Source: an uncultured Planctomycetaceae bacterium
GTDB lineage: Bacteria > Planctomycetota > Planctomycetia > Planctomycetales > Planctomycetaceae
Length of the DNA: 64,000 bases
Assembly: GCA_943787265.1 (NCBI GenBank)
Contig: CALSLT010000017.1
Span: forward strand, 248,001-312,000
Direction of reading: 5' to 3'
Positions within the stretch are counted from its first letter, which is position 1. Every line of letters starts with the position of its first letter. Under the pieces are notes generated by a model. It had not been told where the DNA came from and did not search any database. It was given only the letters and a program-made list of their open reading frames with translations. Below are positions 18,496-27,136 of the stretch, one piece after another. Made by a program: the position numbers and the translations under genes.

Positions 18496-19614
18496 ATGGT
18501 TTTTCTGATCGCCGCGTGTTTCGGCTCTGCACTACTTGTGTCGATTGTGTCGACGCGGATTGTCCGTCAGCTTGCGCCAAAGCTGGGACTGATTGATCAA
18601 CCCGCCGCTCGCAAAGTCCACGTCACACCAACGCCACTCGGTGGCGGCATTGGAATCTGGCTGGGCGTCGTATTACCGCTGGCCGCTGCGCACCTCGCCG
18701 TCTGGTTGATTGCTCAACAGGACCATCCGCCGAAATGGTTGCCTGAGGAATTCTGGCCGCATCTGGACGGAATGCTTGCTCAGGCTGGTCGACTGTGGGG
18801 CATCGTTGCGGGAGGGACGGTGCTTTCGGTCATGGGCCTGATTGATGACCGCAAGAATCTTCCCTGGCAACCGCGACTGGTGATTCAGATTCTCGTCGCC
18901 TGTGCTCTGGCAGCAAGCGGTGTTCGTGCGACCGTTTTCGCGCCGTGGCCGTGGCTGGGGTTTGTCATCGCCGTCGGCTGGATGCTCGTTCTGATTAACT
19001 CGATCAACTTTCTGGACAACATGGACGGTCTGACCGGAGGCATCGGTCTGATCGCCTCGCTCATGTTTGCCGTCATCATGCTGACCGCACTCAGCGAACC
19101 TCGTTGGTTCGTCGCCGCGGTGCTGCTGATCCTCGCCGGATCACTGACCGGTTTCCTCTGGTGGAACTGGTCGCCGGCCAGCATCTTCATGGGAGACACC
19201 GGCAGCTACTTTGTCGGACTGATGCTCGCCTCGATGACAATCGTGGGGACGTTCTATGAGGAGTCGCCGTCGATCGGCCGGCACGTGATGCTGGCGCCGT
19301 TGTGCGTGCTCGCCGTCCCGCTTTACGACTTTACCAGCGTCATGCTGATTCGGCTGAAGGAAGGTCGAAGTCCCTTCAGCCCGGACAAAAGCCACTTCTC
19401 ACACCGGTTGGTGGAATTGGGCCTGCAACAACGAAACGCCGTGCTTACTGTTCACCTGGCGACAGTAACGACCGGAATCGGCGGACTTCTTCTTTACAAA
19501 GTGCCAGACTGGTCATCCGCGGTAATCGTGCTGGGCCTCATTGCGTGCGTGCTGTTTATCGTGGCGATTCTTGAAACAGCAGGTCGAGCGAAACGTGATG
19601 ATGAAACGAAATGA
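18496..19614 (+). CDS. MraY/WecA-family undecaprenyl-phosphate sugar-phosphate transferase
   Basis: About 372 residues from the ATG at 18496, which starts directly at the first membrane helix (MVFLIAACFGSALLVS). In-frame starts at 18409 and 18448 are possible. It is a multi-pass membrane protein with WecA/TagO signatures: RKVHVTPTPLGGG, GLIDDRKNLPW, INFLDNMDGLTGG (aspartate-rich catalytic loop), GDTGSYFVG, and DKSHFSHRLVELG near the C-terminus. Enzymes of this family transfer a GlcNAc- or other HexNAc-1-phosphate from UDP-sugar to undecaprenyl phosphate to begin O-antigen, teichoic-acid or capsule assembly. It probably starts a cell-surface glycan here. Confidence 0.92.
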   Translation: MVFLIAACFGSALLVSIVSTRIVRQLAPKLGLIDQPAARKVHVTPTPLGGGIGIWLGVVLPLAAAHLAVWLIAQQDHPPKWLPEEFWPHLDGMLAQAGRLWGIVAGGTVLSVMGLIDDRKNLPWQPRLVIQILVACALAASGVRATVFAPWPWLGFVIAVGWMLVLINSINFLDNMDGLTGGIGLIASLMFAVIMLTALSEPRWFVAAVLLILAGSLTGFLWWNWSPASIFMGDTGSYFVGLMLASMTIVGTFYEESPSIGRHVMLAPLCVLAVPLYDFTSVMLIRLKEGRSPFSPDKSHFSHRLVELGLQQRNAVLTVHLATVTTGIGGLLLYKVPDWSSAVIVLGLIACVLFIVAILETAGRAKRDDETK

Positions 19615-19639
19615 GCACCCTCATTGTCTGAGGATGCTC
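19613..19639. terminator. Hairpin between convergent genes, possible bidirectional terminator
   Basis: GAGCACCCTCA (19613-19623) pairs with TGAGGATGCTC (19629-19639) at 10 of 11 positions around a 5-base loop, at the 3' ends of the convergent wecA-like and arsR-like genes. There is no long T run, so its strength is uncertain. Confidence 0.4.
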
Positions 19640-19673
19640 ATAGGCGGTGCTCCGTTATGCCGGTGACACAGAG

Positions 19674-20210
19674 TCAGACGGCAACTATTTCTGCGACGAC
19701 GGCGTCGGTTGCCGCTGGTCGAGAATGAGTCAGCAGAAAATCATTGATTCGAATTTCGCCATCGACCGGTTCGAGAAACGATTCAAAGAGCTGAACAATG
19801 ACGCCCTGAAAACGGTCTCGGCAAACAGCGTAGAAATTGTGTTTGCCGTCTCGGCGAACCGTCAGAATTCCGGCCTGCTTGAGCAACGCAAGATGATGGC
19901 TGACGGCTGGCTGGCTTTGGCCAAGACGACTGCAGAATTCCGTGACGTTGAGTTCTGTCTCGTTCAGCAGGAAGAAGACGATTCGGAGTCGGTTTGGATC
20001 CGACAGCATTTTGCAGAGATGAGCGAGTTCCGCGCGAAATTCGGTGGATGACTCAAGGCTGTCGTCAGCGGTCTCTAGAGGTGTATTCGATTGGTCGAGT
20101 GTAGCGATCATAGCTCGCTCCATTGATGGCTGATTTTGATCGTTTGCTGCCTCGAGTTCAGAACCAAAGGTTGCAGCCTCGGCAGCGACGGAAGGGAACT
20201 TAGTCGTCAC
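19674..20210 (-). CDS. ArsR-family winged-helix transcriptional regulator
   Basis: 178 residues. The ArsR/SmtB HTH domain covers about residues 58-140: LCKMLSDPNRLRIVFFLL, VTEFCSRLGQSQPAVSHHL (recognition helix) and LLKQAGILTVRRDGKHNFYAV (wing). No metal-sensing ELCVCDL cysteine pair is present; one cysteine lies in TEFCSRL. The sensed signal is therefore unclear and may not be a metal. About 55 variable residues precede the domain, and internal Met codons could be the true start. No obvious regulated neighbour is seen. Confidence 0.88.
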   Translation of the reverse strand: MTTKFPSVAAEAATFGSELEAANDQNQPSMERAMIATLDQSNTPLETADDSLESSTEFRAELAHLCKMLSDPNRLRIVFFLLNETELNVTEFCSRLGQSQPAVSHHLALLKQAGILTVRRDGKHNFYAVCRDRFQGVIVQLFESFLEPVDGEIRINDFLLTHSRPAATDAVVAEIVAV

Positions 20211-20400
20211 ATCAAAACTCAGACAGGTGTTTTGTCGTTAATCTTTCCTTGTTTTGCGTCACTCCAGTCGTAAAGAAACGCAGGAAACGTCACATTATCG
20301 ACAGAAACCAGCAGGTATGATGCGTCAGCCGTGCGTCCCTACAGCCCCGAAGCACTTCGAAATCCGCAGTGCAAACTCTCAACGTCCGCAGGACTTATGT

Positions 20401-21120
20401 TTACAGATCACTCGACGCGATTGATCCATCGTGGAACGCAGATGCCACCAGCGCACCGTCAACCTTCGCCTCACGAAGCGTCGCAAGATCGGCAGACGAC
20501 CGGATTCCGCCGCCCGTGATCAGCTTCAACTTTCGAGCAAAATCCTGAAGCTCCTGACAGATTTCCAGAGTCGTCGGCCCGGACGCGACTCCGACTGCGG
20601 CAAGGTCCAGCACAATCAATTCTCGGACTCCGCACTCGATCACGGCACATCCGATGTCGATGGGATCGTCACTCAAGACGTCATCGAGTTTTCGAATTGG
20701 CCGCCCATTCTTCAGGTCGAGGCTGAAGATGACTCGTTCAGGGCCAAACTTCTGGAGCATCATTTCAAGAGTCGCCAGAGACGGCCAGGTCTCAAGCCCG
20801 ACGATGATCTTCGACGCTCCGGCCATCAGCAAAGTTTCGGCATCGAAGGTGCTTCGCAAGCCAGCGTCAATCAGCAGTTCAAAGCCATCAGCCAGAAGTG
20901 CTTCGTACGTTTCGAAATTCGGTTCAGCATTCTGAATTGCATCCAGATCGGCGACGTACAAGGTCGAAAGCCCAAACTCATTTCGAAACGCGTTTGCGAC
21001 AGCAAGAGGCTCAGCAGAGTCGCAGAGGCAACTTTCGATCGGACGGTATTCGGCGCGTTGCCCAGCGACACCGCGGACAACAACGGAATTCAGGATATCG
21101 ATGACGGGGATTACGCGCAT
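20401..21120 (-). CDS. HisA/HisF-related TIM-barrel protein
   Basis: 239 residues from the ATG at 21120, where homology begins (MRVIPVIDILNSVVVRG). It is a (beta/alpha)8 barrel of the HisA/HisF type, with YVADLDAI in place of HisA's VDLDGA, FSLDLKNGRP in the second half, and LITGGGIRSSADL at the phosphate-binding end. No other histidine genes are near. It resembles the hisA/hisF-related family described in methanogens and in bacteria with tetrahydromethanopterin C1 genes, a pathway known in planctomycetes. That link is inference. It is unlikely to be the histidine-pathway HisA itself. Confidence 0.8.
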   Translation of the reverse strand: MRVIPVIDILNSVVVRGVAGQRAEYRPIESCLCDSAEPLAVANAFRNEFGLSTLYVADLDAIQNAEPNFETYEALLADGFELLIDAGLRSTFDAETLLMAGASKIIVGLETWPSLATLEMMLQKFGPERVIFSLDLKNGRPIRKLDDVLSDDPIDIGCAVIECGVRELIVLDLAAVGVASGPTTLEICQELQDFARKLKLITGGGIRSSADLATLREAKVDGALVASAFHDGSIASSDL

Positions 21121-21168
21121 GAAATTCTTCCGAGGGTGACGTCTCAAATAGAAAAGCCAGCTCGTGGA

Positions 21169-21964
21169 CTACTTCCACGATTTGATGTGCGACGTCAACT
21201 GTCTCTCAGGCTTTGACCAGACTCGCCTTAGCTGCGTACTGAGTGGTCCCGGCGGATCATGGGCTTCGATGCTGGCGAGGTATCGAGTGATCATCGAATT
21301 TGCGGCGTCGGGGCCATGCAACAGAAAATGTACCCAGGCCCACGACTCGCGATAGTTACGAGCCGTCATCGCAGATTGGTCTCGGACAGCTTCCAGCTTC
21401 GTGAGGTTGGGGGCGCCAGGTGAGGATCAGTCGAGCATCCAGCTTTGTTCGTCTCAGGTGCGGGTTACCAGAAGCTCGGTTCGCCCTCGCGACTTCGAAA
21501 TACTCGGCCAGCCCCTCATCAAGCCACAGCGGGACGAACGGAAGTGACGAATGCAGAATCGCGTGGGTCGTTTCGTGCCGCAGGTCGGTCATCACGTCGG
21601 CATGAAGGTACGCGTAGACGCTGCCGTGGGTTTCGGACTGAATAAACAGCGCTCGCCGTTCTTTTTCGCCGGGAGCGATGCGAGTCACGAAGTCCTGGTA
21701 GCTGCGCCGCGATTGGAACACGTTGATCACGATCGGTTTCTGATTCTGCCTTAATCTAAGAGTTGCCGAGATGTCCGACTCGTGCTGCTGCAACGAGTGC
21801 ATGAAGTTGCTCAGCACTTTCGATTGTCGGATCGGAATCTCTGATCGCATTTGAAAGCGACCAGCCGCTTGACGATCAATCCACGAATCGGACGACTCCG
21901 CGAACAGTGACATCGCCATCACGAGCAACGCAGCGACGCAGATTGTCCGTTTGGGAAAGGTCAT
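21169..21964 (-). pseudogene. Secreted DUF1570-like HExxH metallopeptidase, frameshifted
   Basis: The N-terminal part (start 21964) has a signal peptide (CVAALLVMAMSLFAES), then the zinc motif HETTHAIL and the downstream glutamate in GLAEYFE, typical gluzincin features. After RLILTWRP the frame runs into unrelated residues and stops near 21356. The other frame continues sensibly with NLTKLEAVRDQSAMTARN, then YRESWAWVHFLLHG, to a stop at 21169. Removing one base from the G5 run at 21409-21413 restores one reading frame of about 265 residues. Either a recent frameshift or a homopolymer sequencing error. Confidence 0.75.
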
Positions 21965-22148
21965 TTGGTCACGCCTGGCAGTCAGCGCAAAGAAACAGCC
22001 ACCTGCTGCGGGAAAGCCGCGGCAGATGGCCGAGTTGAATCTTGTCGGTCCACCTCAAAATGGATGGGCTCATTTCGTCGAGCGATACCGTCTTACGAAC
22101 TCTTAAGTTCGGTCAATCGACAACCGCAAATCCTCGGGGCATTCGATC

Positions 22149-22367
22149 TCAGATCACGCCGCCGTGAGTTCGGTATGGTGTCGCCAGGTCAGGCAGTTCC
22201 AAACCCCAGACACGTTCCCAGATACCGTTGATATGACGGTAACCTTCCGACACGTAGATGAGCTGTCGGGTCCGGGTGTCGGCTGATGACGAGTAAATCG
22301 GAACAACGCAGCCGATTTGTACGGCGCAGAGCACTGCCAGAATGGACGAAAGGACGATCTTTCGCAT
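22149..22367 (-). CDS. Small putative lipoprotein
   Basis: 72 residues from the ATG at 22367, supported by a strong Shine-Dalgarno GGAGGAG about 5 bases upstream (plus 22372-22378). The N-terminus is a lipoprotein signal (MRKIVLSSILAVLCAVQIGC, lipobox QIGC). The mature 50 residues include a YVSEGYRHINGIWERVW segment and are not recognisable. The frame stays open upstream to 22601, but that extension is proline-rich, overlaps hupB-like coding sequence and lacks a signal peptide, so it is rejected. Confidence 0.65.
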   Translation of the reverse strand: MRKIVLSSILAVLCAVQIGCVVPIYSSSADTRTRQLIYVSEGYRHINGIWERVWGLELPDLATPYRTHGGVI

Positions 22368-22434
22368 GGAAACTCCTCCGTGAGTCGGCGGCTGCGTCCG
22401 GCGGCTGCGAATCCTTCGCAACTGAAAAGTCAGC

Positions 22435-22926
22435 TTACATGCCAGGTGTTGACGGCGGATTGCTGTCAAAAGATGGCGGCGAGGCTGGTCCGGACGAGTT
22501 GGGTTGGTTTGACTGAGTTGAATTGTGCTGATCAGAAAACTGCTGAGGTGCAGCAGGTGGCGGAGAAAACGGCTGAGGTGAGGCCGATGAATCAGCAGCA
22601 TTCTGAGCGGCGGCAGCTTCTGCGGCTCGCTTTTCAGCTTCCTGCTGTTCCAGAAGGCGGACTCGCTCCTCCATCTCTTTGCCAGGTTTGAACGTCACAA
22701 CGTATTTTTCGGCAACATCGACCCGCTCGCCAGTTCTCGGATTGCGGGCTTTTCGAGCCGCACGCTTCTTCACCTCGAACACGCCGAAGTTCCGAAGCTC
22801 AATCCGATGCTCGCGCACAAGTGTGTCGATGATTGCATCGAAGGTTTGTTGGACGATTTCCTTCGTCTTCAGTTGGGTCATCCCAATCTGTTCGGAAATC
22901 GCCTTAACAATATCTTTTTTCGTCAC
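22435..22926 (-). CDS. HU/IHF-family DNA-binding protein with low-complexity C-terminal tail
   Basis: 163 residues from a GTG start at 22926 (VTKKDIVKAISEQIG), preceded by a GGAG about 8 bases upstream. The HU domain (about 90 residues) includes ELRNFGVFEVKKRAARKARN and the DNA-intercalating arm region NPRTGERVDV. It is followed by an unusual tail of about 70 residues: a charged Glu/Ala helix (LLEQQEAEKRAAEAAAAQNA), then Ser/Pro/Gln/Asn-rich sequence. HU compacts and bends DNA; the tail might promote DNA bridging or phase behaviour. An in-frame ATG at 23016 would add 30 residues without HU homology. Confidence 0.9.
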   Translation of the reverse strand: MTKKDIVKAISEQIGMTQLKTKEIVQQTFDAIIDTLVREHRIELRNFGVFEVKKRAARKARNPRTGERVDVAEKYVVTFKPGKEMEERVRLLEQQEAEKRAAEAAAAQNAADSSASPQPFSPPPAAPQQFSDQHNSTQSNQPNSSGPASPPSFDSNPPSTPGM

Positions 22927-23164
22927 AACTGAGTCTCCGCCCAGCGGTGCCGCAGGACAACCCATCCGAATCGGATACGAGTCGGAACTGTAAACCCGAA
23001 TTGAACTTAGTGTCAACTTGGGTCTGCTGAATCAGCTCCGGTTGGTCGTAAATTCGAGCCTTCCAGAATGTCCTGAAGTCACTATCGGCATTACCGCGAT
23101 GATGAATTCAGAAGAATCGTCAAAATCCGCAAAGTTTACCCGGAGTTCGGTTTCGGCAGCTCTT

Positions 23165-23247
23165 GAACCACGAATAGACACCAATGAACACGAATTCTGA
23201 ATGCGACCAGAAATCTATTCGTGTCGATTTGTGTTCATTCGTGGTTC
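23165..23247. repeat. Palindromic intergenic repeat, ACCACGAAT family
   Basis: Imperfect inverted repeat with 31-base arms 23165-23195 (GAACCACGAATAGACACC at its start) and 23217-23247 (ending CATTCGTGGTTC). The arms are built from short units such as CACGAAT and ACACGAAT. Related sequences with CACGAAA or CACGGAT occur at 58339, 56684 and 62974. It lies between the HU gene and the lipoprotein genes. Confidence 0.75.
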
Positions 23248-23407
23248 CAGCCAGTGTGTTCCGGATTGAGTCTGCTGAACTCCCTTACGAAGAGGCCAGC
23301 ACGCTAGTCAAATATTACGGAAGTTGTTTACAGGAAACGACTACCGTCTGTCGACTGTCTCACAAAAATTCGTTGTATTTTGGGTCTGTCAGGATTCCCG
23401 TCCCGAC

Positions 23408-24061
23408 CTACGTCGCGTCCGACATGTCATCGCCGTTGTAGTGTTCGTAGAACAGCCGGCCGATCTCTTCGCTGATTCTGGCCAGGTATTGCAGTTGAAA
23501 CTGGGCTCGGCTGATGTCGCTTGAGTCGCGAGGAGCCGCTAGCGGATATCGCGAGATCAATTCTTTGCTGTAGGTCTGCTCGCCATCGCCGAATTCGTCA
23601 AGTTCGTAAACGCTGACGATACCTTCCGAACGTCCTCGATAGAGTTCGTGGCTGTTTTCTTCGTAGAGCGTGAAGCTGGTCAGGTCGACGTATACGACAT
23701 GCGTTGCTCCAACCGCTTTGCCGATTTCGTCCGGCTCGTCCCAGTCGGGATTTTCGTCAACCCATTGCTGCACGAGGTCTGGCGTGATGACTTTGACTTT
23801 GTGATTGTGGAGTCGCCGCGCCACGGCAACAGCGATGTCACGGTCGACGTGAGCGAAGCTGTACTGAACTTCTTTCGGAGCGAAACACGCAACGGCCACA
23901 ACGATGCCAGGATTGGTCAATGACTCGCTGGTCATCGCGTCGTAGTCTGGCTCGATCGACGGCGGCCCGCCGATGAGATAACCGAGCAGCACGATGTAGT
24001 TACAGCCGCTCGTTGCTCCGACCAGAGCAATCAGCAGGCATGTCGTCAGTATCCGTTTCAT
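23408..24061 (-). CDS. Putative lipoprotein, paralogue of its upstream neighbour
   Basis: 217 residues. A lipoprotein signal (LTTCLLIALVGATSGC) precedes YIVLLGYLIGGPPSIEPDYD. The mature domain contains VVAVACFAPKEVQYSFAHVD, KVKVITPDLVQQWVDENPDW, and THVVYVDLTSFTLYEENSHE with YRGRSEGIVSVYE. The same pattern (KVVSPDKVSRWLDDN, FIAVVDVQQVRFFEENSKD, MKGHAQGTIRVHE) appears in the gene immediately upstream, so this is a tandem duplication. The mature domain resembles envelope lipoproteins of unknown function in planctomycetes. No enzymatic motif seen. Confidence 0.8.
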   Translation of the reverse strand: MKRILTTCLLIALVGATSGCNYIVLLGYLIGGPPSIEPDYDAMTSESLTNPGIVVAVACFAPKEVQYSFAHVDRDIAVAVARRLHNHKVKVITPDLVQQWVDENPDWDEPDEIGKAVGATHVVYVDLTSFTLYEENSHELYRGRSEGIVSVYELDEFGDGEQTYSKELISRYPLAAPRDSSDISRAQFQLQYLARISEEIGRLFYEHYNGDDMSDAT

Positions 24062-24156
24062 ATCGCACCTTGTCGTGCGTCTGGCCAGGTATGTCGAATT
24101 GACTTTACCCAGCGAGGCCGCAGGCGTGTGTTTGTCAGTCGGTCAGATCAGTGGTT

Positions 24157-24844
24157 TTAAAACTCGTCTGATGTCCGGTAGTCGTGAAACTGCCGAGCGA
24201 TCTGGCGAGTCAGCGTGTCTATGAATTGCCTTTGAAAGGCGTGTTCAGACATTTCGTGAATCGAGATCGGACGGAATCTCGGATGATCCATTGAAAAGCC
24301 GCTGCGAAAGGCTTCGAACGCCGTTCGCTCACCACCAATTTTGGCGGTTTCGTGAACACGGATCGTGCCCTGAGCGTGGCCCTTCATCATGTCTTTGCTG
24401 TTCTCTTCGAAGAATCTGACCTGTTGAACATCCACAACCGCGATGAAATCGGCATCGAAGTCGCGAGCCAGTTCTCTGACGTCTTCAAACTCGCCGCCGT
24501 TGTCATCAAGCCACCGCGAGACCTTGTCAGGCGACACGACTTTGACGCCCTTCTGCTTCAGGCGTCGCAGCAAGCCGTCAGTCAGGTCGTACTCAAACGT
24601 TGGAGCTGAGTTGAGAATCAAGTGAGGGCTTCGGCAAACGACCAGCAGCGATTTCTCGCCTTCCGTCAGGTCGACTCCAGTTTGAGTTTTGAAACGATGC
24701 GGCGACTTTCGGGTCACCGAAAAACATCTTCCCAGCCATCACAAACAGCGAGCATCCGCCGATACTAAGCGGGATGACAACGGCAGCCGTCAACAGCAGC
24801 GCACTGCGCAGCCACGTGGCAGATTTGAACGACGAAGCGTTCAT
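24157..24844 (-). pseudogene. Putative lipoprotein (paralogue of the next gene), frameshifted
   Basis: The start at 24844 gives a lipoprotein signal (SALLLTAAVVIPLSIGGC) and SLFVMAGKMFFGDPKVAASF. The frame then runs off into unrelated residues. The remainder (KTQTGVDLTEGEKSLLVVC onward, to a stop at 24157) is in the next frame and aligns with the paralogue at 23408-24061. Removing one base at plus 24692-24694 (AAA) joins both parts as ASFKTQTGVDL. The intact product would be about 228 residues. Not a clear pseudogene by codon decay, so a sequencing error is possible. Confidence 0.7.
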
Positions 24845-25070
24845 AAACAGGTTGCTCGTTTGTGGAATGACGGATGAATCTGGCAGAACAAAAACCAGCT
24901 CGGCGCCGGCGTCTCACCAGAGATTTCTTAGGCAGGAACTGCCAATCGGAAGGGCAGGACTGAGCGAGCAGTCCAGAAGGGGCCGGTGTGATATCCGCAT
25001 CCGTAAATCGCCGCAAGATGAGTTGTCGCCGAGGATTTCGGCGACGTTGCGGCAGCAGTGTCGTGATGAC

Positions 25071-26909
25071 TCAGCCCTGTGAAGGCTTGTCGCCGACGTT
25101 CAAACCGATCATCCGCATCAGCTCGAGGGCGTTGCTTTTCTCGACGACTCCCGGCCGCATTCGATAATCGAAGTACATCGTTCCATTAATAAGGTGGTCT
25201 TCGAAATGAACGTTGACCGCGTGCCCCTCAAACGAATCCACGATTTCCGTCAGCGCAAGATCGTGCGTTGTCACAATCCCGACGGCATTGTCTTTGACGA
25301 GCTGCCGAATGATGCCTTCCGCACCGACTCGGCGGTCGTGCGAGTTCGTTCCCTGCAGGATTTCGTCCAGCAGAAACAGCAGCGGCGGTGACTGTCCGGC
25401 TCGTTCAACGACCGATTTGATACGGGAAATCACCGAGTAAAACAGCGACGCACCCTGCTGAAGTGAATCGTTGGCGCGCATGGCTGAACCGACGACGAAG
25501 GGCGAAATCTTCAGCCGTTTTCCTCGAACTGGCGCTCCGCAAAGAGCCAGCACGGCGTTGATGCCGACGGTCCTTAGCAACGTACTTTTGCCGGACATAT
25601 TCGAGCCGCTGATCATGATCAGCCGCTGCTGGCTGTCGATTCGAAAGTCATTTCGGATGCACTTTTCGGCTTCGATCAGCGGGTGACCGAGGTCGTCAGC
25701 TTCGTAAATCGGCCCGTCGGATTCCTCAACAACCTCAGGAAACGGGTCGTCCGGATGCTCAAACGAGTAACGGGCCAACGAACTGAACGCTTCAACTTGA
25801 CCGACGGCGTCGAGCCATTCTGGAATGCGTGGCCCGATTCGTTCTCGCCATGTTTCGACTCGATGGACGACGTGAACCGGCACTCCCAGCAGGAAGGCGA
25901 TCGGCCCGAAAAACTGATTCTGCAGGCAGTTATTCAGCGTCTGAATGACGTTGCGAAGTTTCAGAATCTGCCAGGACGGCGGGTGCCCTTCCGTTTCCAG
26001 GCTGCCGCTTAGATTGCTGAGCGTTGGCGTTGTGAATTCCTGTTGTTCGATCAGCTCCAGAACCTGGCTGAGAATCGCAAGTCCCGAACCTGCTTCGTCG
26101 GCTTCGCCAATGATCTGGCGGATTTCCCGCACCATCGTCGCGAAGAACAGAATCTCCAGCAGAACGACAATCAGAAACGGAGCCAGTCCGTACCCGGCCG
26201 ACCACGCGACGATCCCCAGAACGGCGAGCAAGCCCAGAACGCCGGCCATAATTCGTCGCCACAATGGAATTGGGCGAGCTTCGGCTGCGACCCACTCGCG
26301 AAGCTGGTTCTGGTCGAGGTCGTCGTGAACTTCAGCATCGAGCAGCGCGAGCGACTCGTGAAAATCGATGTTTTCTCGCAACTCAGCGATCGCCTGCTGA
26401 CGTTCCTTGACGGTTTTTGTGTCCGCGGGCGTTGTCAGCCAACTGGCCAGAGTGTCTTCGCCCAGCCGCGTACGTGCTCCGCAAATCAGCTCGAACAGCG
26501 AACTCTCGCCAAACAGATCGAGATCCGACGAGCAGGAATGATCCGCGTCGCGATACCGTGATCCCGTGGTGCCCTCGCCGTGCCAGCGATCGTCCAGCCT
26601 GTTCAACGCTCGTTCGTAGTAGTCAACCGCCCGCTTCGTCTGCTGCAGCCGCTTAATCGCTCGGCTGTGAAAGACGATCAGAGCGACAAAAACTCCAACC
26701 GGCACGAGTAGCCAGAGCGGCGGCAGAGATCCGTCGACCAGCGAAAACCAGCTCAGCACAAGGGCGACCAGAAACACGAGCCCGCGAGTCGTCGCAAAAC
26801 GTGCGTCGGTTGCTTCGAGTTCCTTCTGGTCCGCAAGGTGCCCGTCGCGGCGGTCTTCGTAGACCTGCTTCGGGTCGGTATGGCCAGATTTAGTCGTTTC
26901 CGTTTTCAT
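25071..26909 (-). CDS. Membrane-associated MutS-family ATPase
   Basis: About 612 residues from the ATG at 26909. Two hydrophobic helices near the N-terminus (GLVFLVALVLSWFSLVDG and LWLLVPVGVFVALIVFHSRA) are followed by a MutS core-like region (ELICGARTRLGEDTLASWL). A second pair of membrane helices (MAGVLGLLAVLGIVAWSAGY, then FLIVVLLEILFFATMV) sits inside it. The C-terminal MutS ATPase domain has Walker A GSNMSGKST, Walker B-like LLFLLDEILQGTNSHDR and THDLALTEI. The N-terminal mismatch-recognition domain is absent. Such MutS-like membrane proteins are not the canonical mismatch-repair MutS; function unknown. Confidence 0.85.
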   Translation of the reverse strand: MKTETTKSGHTDPKQVYEDRRDGHLADQKELEATDARFATTRGLVFLVALVLSWFSLVDGSLPPLWLLVPVGVFVALIVFHSRAIKRLQQTKRAVDYYERALNRLDDRWHGEGTTGSRYRDADHSCSSDLDLFGESSLFELICGARTRLGEDTLASWLTTPADTKTVKERQQAIAELRENIDFHESLALLDAEVHDDLDQNQLREWVAAEARPIPLWRRIMAGVLGLLAVLGIVAWSAGYGLAPFLIVVLLEILFFATMVREIRQIIGEADEAGSGLAILSQVLELIEQQEFTTPTLSNLSGSLETEGHPPSWQILKLRNVIQTLNNCLQNQFFGPIAFLLGVPVHVVHRVETWRERIGPRIPEWLDAVGQVEAFSSLARYSFEHPDDPFPEVVEESDGPIYEADDLGHPLIEAEKCIRNDFRIDSQQRLIMISGSNMSGKSTLLRTVGINAVLALCGAPVRGKRLKISPFVVGSAMRANDSLQQGASLFYSVISRIKSVVERAGQSPPLLFLLDEILQGTNSHDRRVGAEGIIRQLVKDNAVGIVTTHDLALTEIVDSFEGHAVNVHFEDHLINGTMYFDYRMRPGVVEKSNALELMRMIGLNVGDKPSQG

Positions 26910-27136
26910 ATTGCAGACCGGTCCAGAATTACGGGCCGGAACTGTATCGGTGCCCGAAAGCTCTGGCAAAGCAGAGCAGAATGGCACATTGCGTAAATCG
27001 GACGCTTTCGACTCTACTACTGAGCCAAGCCAGAGTTCCAGGCCGGAAATCGCCTCGGATGCACGTTGGACGACGATTCCAGCCAGCGTCACGACATTCT
27101 ATTCTAACAACATAAACCAGACGGCCGTTCAAAATC

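Noticed and set aside
22367..22601. Extended N-terminus of the small lipoprotein
   Set aside because: Start at 22367 has a strong GGAGGAG and a lipoprotein signal; the upstream extension overlaps the HU tail in another frame and is Pro/Arg/His-rich.
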